Origin: DATDCV01 sp036524155
Lineage (GTDB): Bacteria > Verrucomicrobiota > Verrucomicrobiia > Limisphaerales > UBA8199
Assembly (NCBI GenBank): GCA_036524155.1
Contig: DATDCV010000037.1
Location: 1-11,719 of the forward strand
Length of the DNA: 11,719 bases
Reading direction: 5' to 3'
Part shown: in pieces, positions 6,462 to 11,719 of the stretch
How the letters are laid out: each line of letters starts with the position of its first letter
Numbering within the stretch: position 1 is the first letter of the stretch
Notes under the pieces: generated by a model
What the model was told of the DNA's origin: nothing
Seen by the model: only the letters and a program-made list of their open reading frames with translations
The model's database searches: none
Position numbers and translations under genes: made by a program

Positions 6462-8447
6462 ATGCTCGTGCGTGCCTTGTCTCGTCGTTTCAGAAGGCTC
6501 CTTGAACTCCTGTTGCTCTCCGCCCTGCTCGGACAGCACGCCCTGGGCGCCCTTCATTACGTCGATGCGCAAAGCGCGAATCCCGTTCCCCCCTATACAA
6601 ATTGGGCGAACGCCGCTCTCACCATTCAGGACGCGGTGGACGCCGCCGCCAACTCCGATCAAATCCTTGTCGCCAATGGGTGGTATAACAAGGGCGGCGG
6701 GTTTGCCGCGGGCGTATCCAACCGCGTGGCGATCACCAAGGCCCTGACGATTCAGAGCGTTTCGGGCTCCGCCTTCACAACAATCGAGGGCATCCAGGCT
6801 CAGGACTCAACCAACAAAGTGCGTTGCGTCTATCTGGCGGACGGCGCGGCACTGGTCGGTTTCACCCTTACCAATGGCAGCGGTGGAGTGTGGGGCCAGT
6901 CCGCCGCGGCTTCGCTTTCCAACTGTGTAGTGACCGGCAACATCGATACCGGCGCCAACAATGTCACCATGCTGAACTGCAGCCTTCTGGGGAATCAGGT
7001 CGTCGGAGGATCGGCCATGGGCGGCGGCGCCGCCGGATGCAACCTGACTAACTGTGTCCTGAGTGGCAACTCGGCCCGCTGGACTGGGGGAGGCGCCATA
7101 GGTTGCACGCTGAGCGGCTGTGTGCTGTCCAGCAATTCGGGCGGCGCGTATGGCGGCGGAGCCGCTAACTGCATCCTGTACGACTGCACCATTGACGGCA
7201 ATCACGCGACTAAGGGCGGCGGGGCCTACAGCTCCACGCTTACGAATTGCACTTTGGTGAATAACACCGCGACCGACGGCGGAGGGACCTTTGGCGGCGG
7301 GAACCTGGCGGTTCTCTACCACTGCACCCTGCGTGGGAATTCGGCGGAGAATGGCGGTGCCGCAGCGGAAGCGATCCTGGTAAGCTGCGTGATGACAGGT
7401 AACGCCGCCTGGTACGGTGCGGCCGCCTATAACTGCCGAGCCACGAATTGCCTCCTAAGCGGCAACCAGGCCACCGGCGGCAGCGGTGGCGGCGCGATGT
7501 TCGGGACACTCCAAGGCTGCACCCTCAGTTTCAACTCCGCGGATATCGGCGCCGGAGCCAGCCAGGCTGCGTTGATCAACTGCGCCCTGCTCACGAATTC
7601 GGCATCGTCGACCGGCGGCGGCAGCGTTGACAGCACGCTCAACAGTTGCGTAGTGGTGGGCAACCGCGCCAATCTCGGCGGCGGCATCGCCCAGTACTAT
7701 GAAGTTCCTTGTGTGGCGAACAATTGCACCGTGGTCGGCAATTACGCCACCAGCGCAGGCGGCGGCGCCTACTCCGGCGACGTCTTCAACAGCATCGTCT
7801 ATTATAACGACGCCCCGGTGGGCCCAAACATCTCCACCACCACCAATGTCAGTTACTGCTGCACCTTCCCTCTCCCCGCCGACGGCCTCGCCAACCTCAC
7901 TAATGAACCTTCCTTTGTCGACCTCGCTTCAGGCAACCTCGACCTCCGGCCAAACTCACCCCTCATCGATTCCGGCTCCAACTCCTATGCCACCAATTCA
8001 TTGGATTTCCTCGGACGCCCCCGCATCTCCGGCGCCACAGTTGATATCGGCGCCTACGAGTTTCAGTCCCTCGATCCCTTCCACGCCTGGCTCGAACATT
8101 ACCGTCTCCCGACCGATGGCTCCGCCGATTTCCTGGATTCCGACCTCGATGGCCTCAACAACTGGCAGGAGTGGGTCGCCGATACCATTCCCACTAACGC
8201 CGCTTCTGTCCTGCGCGTTGAACGCGCCGACCTCCTACTTCCCGGTCCTCGCATCGCCCTCACCTGGCCCAGCTCATCCAGCCGCCTCTACTTCCTCCAA
8301 CGCTCCACCAACCTCCTTCAGCCTGCCGCGTCCATCACCATCCAGACCAATATCACCGGCTTCCCCGGCACCACCACCTTCACCGACACGAACCCTCCCT
8401 CCAATTGTCCCGCCTGGTACCGCGTCGCCGTTCAGCAACCTCTCTGA
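6462..8447 (+). CDS. Exported right-handed beta-helix protein with Cys-ladder repeats, choice-of-anchor Q-like segment and TSP3-like motif
   Basis: The 661-aa protein starts at ATG 6462 with a basic n-region (RALSRRFRR), a Leu-rich core and an 'HALG|AL' cleavage site near residue 29. An N-terminal block, 'HYVDAQSANPVPPYTNWA' with 'TIQDAVDAA', is typical of verrucomicrobial pectate-lyase-like proteins. Residues about 154-427 hold 13 repeats of roughly 22 residues centred on N/x-C-x-hydrophobic-x-x-N (for example NCVLSGN, DCTIDGN, NCTVVGN), separated by Gly-rich turns (GGGA), consistent with a parallel beta-helix. Then come 'LDFLGRPRISGATVDIGAYE' (514-533), the choice-of-anchor Q signature; a calcium-type 'DSDLDGLNNWQEW' motif (559-571); and a C-terminal beta module ending 'WYRVAV'. 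The likely role is an outer-membrane or secreted adhesin or polysaccharide-binding protein. I cannot identify lyase catalytic residues. No Shine-Dalgarno is visible. It stands alone on its strand between a gene remnant and a candidate terminator. Confidence 0.92.
   Translation: MLVRALSRRFRRLLELLLLSALLGQHALGALHYVDAQSANPVPPYTNWANAALTIQDAVDAAANSDQILVANGWYNKGGGFAAGVSNRVAITKALTIQSVSGSAFTTIEGIQAQDSTNKVRCVYLADGAALVGFTLTNGSGGVWGQSAAASLSNCVVTGNIDTGANNVTMLNCSLLGNQVVGGSAMGGGAAGCNLTNCVLSGNSARWTGGGAIGCTLSGCVLSSNSGGAYGGGAANCILYDCTIDGNHATKGGGAYSSTLTNCTLVNNTATDGGGTFGGGNLAVLYHCTLRGNSAENGGAAAEAILVSCVMTGNAAWYGAAAYNCRATNCLLSGNQATGGSGGGAMFGTLQGCTLSFNSADIGAGASQAALINCALLTNSASSTGGGSVDSTLNSCVVVGNRANLGGGIAQYYEVPCVANNCTVVGNYATSAGGGAYSGDVFNSIVYYNDAPVGPNISTTTNVSYCCTFPLPADGLANLTNEPSFVDLASGNLDLRPNSPLIDSGSNSYATNSLDFLGRPRISGATVDIGAYEFQSLDPFHAWLEHYRLPTDGSADFLDSDLDGLNNWQEWVADTIPTNAASVLRVERADLLLPGPRIALTWPSSSSRLYFLQRSTNLLQPAASITIQTNITGFPGTTTFTDTNPPSNCPAWYRVAVQQPL
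6921..7742 (+). repeat. Thirteen in-frame ~22-codon Cys/Asn repeats encoding beta-helix coils
   Basis: The coding repeats run from residue 154 (NCVVTGN) to 427 (NCTVVGN), with an average spacing of about 22 codons. They are conserved in protein (Cys, aliphatic, Asn, GGG turn) but diverged in DNA, so they are an old structural solenoid, not a recent tandem duplication. Confidence 0.85.
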
Positions 8448-8450
8448 GAT

Positions 8451-8490
8451 TCCCCTCGCGGTCGAACGGGTCGTCGAGGGGAGTGTTGTT
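8451..8490 (+). terminator. Candidate intrinsic terminator of the beta-helix gene
   Basis: Just after the stop at 8447, arms tcccctcg (8451-8458) and cgagggga (8475-8482) pair over 8 bp around a 16-nt loop. The hairpin is followed by gtgttgtt, a T-rich but not pure T tail. Position and orientation suit termination of the plus-strand gene. On the minus strand no T-run follows, so it would serve the DUF3795 gene poorly. Confidence 0.45.
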
Positions 8491-8523
8491 CCAACGACCC
8501 GCAGGCAACATGACTGTTCTTTT

Positions 8524-9063
8524 TCAGTTCAAGCTAATACCGCCCTCGGCCGCTAAATATACAATTGCCGTCCGCAAAACCCTGGCTCTTGATCTCGGGT
8601 CAGATTCATCCACGCTTTCACCTCTGGAAGTGGCTTCCGCCACCGCGATTGCTTTGGTGATCAGGCCAATCGGCATTCGGGCACAGACTTTGCAGAAGAG
8701 GTTCATTGACCGGCCCTCGTTATAGTCGCGGAGCAATTCCTCCAACAATGCCCGTCGTTCTTCCTGTTCTCTCAACCACCTCTCCAGACCAGCTTTCTTA
8801 ATCCGGTGTAGATTCCTGGCGGCCGGGATCCACTCCGCAACTTTTCTCCTCAAGAAGATTGGGCACTTGAAGCTGTCACTGCATTCGGCGCACGTATCCA
8901 ACCCATGCTTCTTCACACAGCAATTCCAGATGCTGCACCATGAGTGTTGTTTTCCCAGCCTGCAACCAACACATCGACTCGGCGCTTTTGATTGGTGTTT
9001 GCTGCATAATCCACAATACAAACCGCAACAACCGATCAGGTTCTTGGCTTCGATGTCTTTCAT
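8524..9063 (-). CDS. Cys-rich DUF3795 domain protein
   Basis: I choose the ATG at 9061-9063 (179 aa), because the conserved block begins nine residues later and the upstream frame to 9294 is unlike any protein and overlaps the end of the neighbouring gene. Residues 12-67 match DUF3795: 'CCGLYCGLCS' (12-21), 'CVGC' (31-34), 'WCSIWNCC' (42-49), 'CAEC' (58-61) and 'FKCPIF' (66-70). The C-terminal part has 'DYNEGRS' (113-119) and 'FCKVCARM' (123-130), as in longer family members. Fourteen cysteines in 179 residues suggest bound zinc or iron-sulfur, but no function is established. There is no signal peptide or membrane segment, so it is cytosolic. A basic, Glu-rich helix (about 82-112) links the two Cys regions. 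It lies 61 bp downstream of the CotH/lamin-tail gene on the same strand and could be read through from it, but no functional link is evident. The Shine-Dalgarno is weak. Confidence 0.88.
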   Translation of the reverse strand: MKDIEAKNLIGCCGLYCGLCSKHQSKAPSRCVGCRLGKQHSWCSIWNCCVKKHGLDTCAECSDSFKCPIFLRRKVAEWIPAARNLHRIKKAGLERWLREQEERRALLEELLRDYNEGRSMNLFCKVCARMPIGLITKAIAVAEATSRGESVDESDPRSRARVLRTAIVYLAAEGGISLN

Positions 9064-9124
9064 TTTGCGGGTGCTCTTCAGTACAGGTGCGGCGTCCCAC
9101 GTTTCCCCGCCGCGGGCATGTCTC

Positions 9125-11719
9125 CTACGGCAGCGCCGGTGTGACCAGCCGGTAGAAACGATGAACGTAGCCGGGGCTGTCGGGATCGGGAACGGCGACC
9201 GGGCGCTCAGATCCCGCTGGCACATCGGCCAGCTTTTGCCACAGCGTCGCCGAGAGCTCCGGCAGGAATTGAATTGTATAAGAGCGGTCCGCACGCGCGG
9301 TGAATTTCAGCATCGTAACCGAGCCGGACACCTCGACGGCATCAAAGCGCAGCAGGCTCAGCGGGTCGCGCGGGTCAGTGCCGCTGAGGAACTCGGCCAG
9401 GTTAGACATGCCATCGCCATCCGCGTCCAGCGAGGCATCCGCCGGGTTGTTGGGGTCAAGACCATACTGCAGTTCCCACGCGTCGGGCATGCCGTCCCCA
9501 TCGCGGTCCAACGGGCTGCCGCCGGCCGCGTCGGGATTTGGCGGAGCCGCAGCCCAGTTGCCCGGCTCATTGCCGCTGCGGGTGACCGATATTCTTTGCA
9601 GTGACAAGCCGCCGCCATTGGCATTGGTCGGCCAGGGATCCTGGTTCCCGTAAATCACTTCATCGACGATGATCCACGAGTAAGGGTCGCCCGGCAGATC
9701 CGGGAACTGCGGTTTCTCAACCGCCACACGGTCGCTGCGATTGCTCAACTTGCCGTTATACGGGCCGAGGATGGGCACCGCGGAATTAGTCAAGCCGTAG
9801 GCCGAGCGGAACGCCGTCACCGTAGCCAGGTCTGCGGGGTCAAAACCCACCACCAGCAGCGTGCCTCCTGCGGGGATGATTGTGTTCGGCGGGAAAGTGA
9901 ACGAAATGCCGCCATCCAGCCGCCACAGCCCGTTGGTGTCTTGCAGCACGACGGGCGCCGCAGTCGGGTTATACAGTTCCACGTATTCATCGCGGAGGTT
10001 GTCGTTGGTGCCCAGATCGGGCGGATGATACATGAGCTCGCTGACCACGATGCTGACCAACCCCGCAGTGTTCACCGTGTTGCTGGACCGCAGCGTAGTA
10101 AACCACCACTGGCCGCCATCGGGATAACGGCCAAGCGAACGCTCGTTTTCCTGGCCTTTGAACGCCACCGCATCGACAACCCGATCCGCCGCGCTGCCGG
10201 GCAAATACGACAGCAGCACCTGCTCGCCCGCCTTGTTCAATCCAAAGCCGCTCGTAATCGGCGAATGAAACCCGTTGACTTCGTCGAAGGTCACCCTGCC
10301 CCGCGCCGGGATGGTCACCGCCGGAATCGGCCACTTGGCCGGAACTGCCGGGTCGTCGCTCAGGAACCAGCCGCCCAGGTCGATGTTGGTTCCGGTGGTG
10401 TTATGCAGCTCGATCCAATCATCGGAATCGTACTCGGGACGCGCCGGATCAAAGTAATCCGTGTGCGCTGCAATTTCATTGACCACGACGGTGACCGCGG
10501 GCGGCGCCGGATCAGCCTGCCCAGGTGAACCCCCGATGCGCGAGCTCGCCCGCCAGTTCCCCGGATAGTCCAGAGCACCAGAAGCCTCTCCGCCCAGCGC
10601 GGAATCCAGCGGCACCAGCGAGTGCCCCGCTCCTTGCGCGGCGACCGGCCAGCCCCGGCCTTTGCCAAAACCAAACGCAGCAATCTCAGGGCCGCCGGCG
10701 CTGACCTTGAGCGTGAGTTGCTCGCCGCCGTTGGCGAGATTGCCGGCGTAAGGCCCCGCCACCGGCACCGACGCATCCAGGTTGTAATGAGCTCGAAACG
10801 CGCCCTCGTTCGTCGCCCGCACCACCAGCAGGTAACCGCCCGGGGCCATCGTAGTCCCGCCCGGAAACGTGTAATCCACGCCGTCCGTGAATTTGGCTCC
10901 GGCCAAATCGAGTGTCAGATCCGCACTGGTATTGTGCAGCTCGATGTACTCGTAATCGCTCCCGGCGGGTGCATTGTACATCAGCTCGGTCACCCGCAAA
11001 TACGCGAGCAACGCCGCCGCAGTGTCCGGCAGCCCCGCTACAAACTGCACCGGCGCCGACCAGTTGCTCCAGCGTCCGGTCGTGTCCTTCATCCGCGTCC
11101 GAACGCGGTACGCGTGTCCGGCCTTGAGAATGCCGGGCGGCAGGGTGAGCTCGCTTTGAAACGCCGCCAAATCCGCCGTCTCCCAAACCGGCGTGATCTC
11201 ATACGCGCGCGGCTCTGCCGCATCGAATGACGGCGCGCTGGTGTCCGTCGCTTCTCCGACCCGCCACTTCATCGCCGCAAACGGGTAGGCACCCTGATAC
11301 GCCGAACACCGGAACGACAACCGGTTCAGGGCGTAGTTCGTAGGGCCAAGATACGTCAAGCTCGGGCGCGCTGGAATCGCCGCATCCGCCGCCAGGCTGT
11401 CCAGCAACGTGCTCCGCGTCACCACGTAGTTTTTCATCAATTGCACGCAACCGTTGAAATCCCTGGAAACCGTCGGCTCCTGTGGCCACTGATAGTAATA
11501 ACCCTGTTGCGCCTTCGAAAGCGCGCTGCTGTAGGTGCCGCTGATCATCTTCGGGTTGAAGTCCCACTGGCAACGGTCGGCATCGAGGAACGTCGGGCCC
11601 GCCGTGGCGTCCCCGCGCAGCAGCCGCGCGTGCTCATCGATGAGTTGCCACGCCTGGTCGGTGTTGAACAGCAGGTCCCGAATCTCGCGCACGCGGTTTC
11701 GGTACTCGAGGTTCAACTC
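9125..11719 (-). CDS. CotH-like / lamin-tail domain surface protein with TSP3 repeats, N-terminal part outside the window
   Basis: The frame is open to the right edge (a TTG at 11716 is not a credible start), so only the C-terminal 864 residues are visible. Numbered from that TTG, residues 1-60 ('YRNRVREIRDLLFNTDQAW' and 'DRCQWDFNPKM') resemble the end of a CotH kinase-like domain. Residues about 118-226 form a fibronectin-III-like segment ending 'GRWSNWSAP'. Three lamin-tail-like domains follow at about 238-340 ('VTELMYNAP...DYEYIELHNTS'), 407-520 ('VVNEIAAHTD...DDWIELHNTTG') and 553-688 ('VVSELMYHPP...DEYVELYNPTA'). Two calcium-type TSP3 motifs, 'DRDGDGMPDAWE' (737-748) and 'DADGDGMSNLAEF' (764-776), precede a beta-rich C-terminal module ending 'HRFYRLVTPALP'. 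It is probably a large secreted or cell-surface protein. The kinase motifs lie outside the window, so the CotH assignment rests on the domain tail and usual architecture. The DUF3795 gene lies 61 bp downstream. Confidence 0.92.
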   Translation of the reverse strand, partial: ELNLEYRNRVREIRDLLFNTDQAWQLIDEHARLLRGDATAGPTFLDADRCQWDFNPKMISGTYSSALSKAQQGYYYQWPQEPTVSRDFNGCVQLMKNYVVTRSTLLDSLAADAAIPARPSLTYLGPTNYALNRLSFRCSAYQGAYPFAAMKWRVGEATDTSAPSFDAAEPRAYEITPVWETADLAAFQSELTLPPGILKAGHAYRVRTRMKDTTGRWSNWSAPVQFVAGLPDTAAALLAYLRVTELMYNAPAGSDYEYIELHNTSADLTLDLAGAKFTDGVDYTFPGGTTMAPGGYLLVVRATNEGAFRAHYNLDASVPVAGPYAGNLANGGEQLTLKVSAGGPEIAAFGFGKGRGWPVAAQGAGHSLVPLDSALGGEASGALDYPGNWRASSRIGGSPGQADPAPPAVTVVVNEIAAHTDYFDPARPEYDSDDWIELHNTTGTNIDLGGWFLSDDPAVPAKWPIPAVTIPARGRVTFDEVNGFHSPITSGFGLNKAGEQVLLSYLPGSAADRVVDAVAFKGQENERSLGRYPDGGQWWFTTLRSSNTVNTAGLVSIVVSELMYHPPDLGTNDNLRDEYVELYNPTAAPVVLQDTNGLWRLDGGISFTFPPNTIIPAGGTLLVVGFDPADLATVTAFRSAYGLTNSAVPILGPYNGKLSNRSDRVAVEKPQFPDLPGDPYSWIIVDEVIYGNQDPWPTNANGGGLSLQRISVTRSGNEPGNWAAAPPNPDAAGGSPLDRDGDGMPDAWELQYGLDPNNPADASLDADGDGMSNLAEFLSGTDPRDPLSLLRFDAVEVSGSVTMLKFTARADRSYTIQFLPELSATLWQKLADVPAGSERPVAVPDPDSPGYVHRFYRLVTPALP

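Noticed and set aside
6140..6662. Minus-strand open frames across the gap before the beta-helix gene, including 'GSYVVLTFAGDSTLGVLG'
   Set aside because: They are broken by stops, extend antisense into both flanking genes and fit no family. The plus-strand SnoaL-like reading explains the protein-like look of this stretch better.
7699..8556. Plus-strand open frame of 285 codons in another frame within the beta-helix gene
   Set aside because: The product is a Pro/Ser/Thr/Ala-rich string caused by the C-rich composition of the tail. It is a frame shadow of a well-supported protein.
9105..9116. GC-rich palindrome between the lamin-tail and DUF3795 genes as a terminator
   Set aside because: The inverted repeat has almost no loop and no T-run in either direction.
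9064..9294. N-terminal extension of the DUF3795 protein by 77 residues
   Set aside because: The extension is Arg-rich and featureless, overlaps the end of the lamin-tail gene in another frame, and lies upstream of a good ATG placed as in other family members.

Overview
The window looks like chromosomal DNA from a free-living, GC-rich Verrucomicrobiota (Limisphaerales/Pedosphaera-like), or less likely a Planctomycetota. This is inferred from gene content, not from a marker gene. The proteins are typical of that superphylum: an 'FRGP...W' PQQ-type beta-propeller, a right-handed beta-helix protein with a choice-of-anchor Q-like segment, a CotH-type protein with several lamin-tail domains and thrombospondin-type-3 repeats, and a Tat-exported GH38-like protein. 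Most starts lack a clear Shine-Dalgarno sequence, which also fits. I see no rRNA, tRNA, CRISPR array, transposase or phage gene.

Layout: (1) 2-958, plus strand, the 3' part of a DUF2330-like membrane-anchored protein cut by the window edge. (2) 1054-2439, minus strand, an exported PQQ-like beta-propeller protein, convergent with gene 1. (3) 2547-3185, plus strand, a small membrane metal-dependent hydrolase of the YbcI/DUF457 type, divergent from gene 2. (4) 3186-3553, a gene-free stretch with a pyrimidine-rich hairpin repeat. (5) 3554-6190, plus strand, a Tat-exported GH38-like protein whose usual catalytic and zinc motifs are altered. (6) 6191-6461, a short gap that appears to hold a frameshifted remnant of a SnoaL/DUF4440-like gene. 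(7) 6462-8447, plus strand, an exported Cys-ladder beta-helix protein. (8) 8448-8523, a gap with a candidate terminator between convergent genes. (9) 8524-9063, minus strand, a Cys-rich DUF3795 protein. (10) 9125-11719, minus strand, the C-terminal part of a CotH/lamin-tail surface protein running off the right edge.

The genes do not form one obvious operon. Orientation changes often, gaps of about 100-370 bases separate most genes, and only the last two (61 bp apart, same strand) could share a transcript. The common theme is the envelope and outside of the cell: at least four of the seven genes encode exported or membrane proteins. I did not find a clearly new multi-gene system. The item most worth following up is the GH38-like protein with a rewritten active site, followed by the gene remnant at 6303-6456 and the C-terminal module shared by the two large exported proteins.
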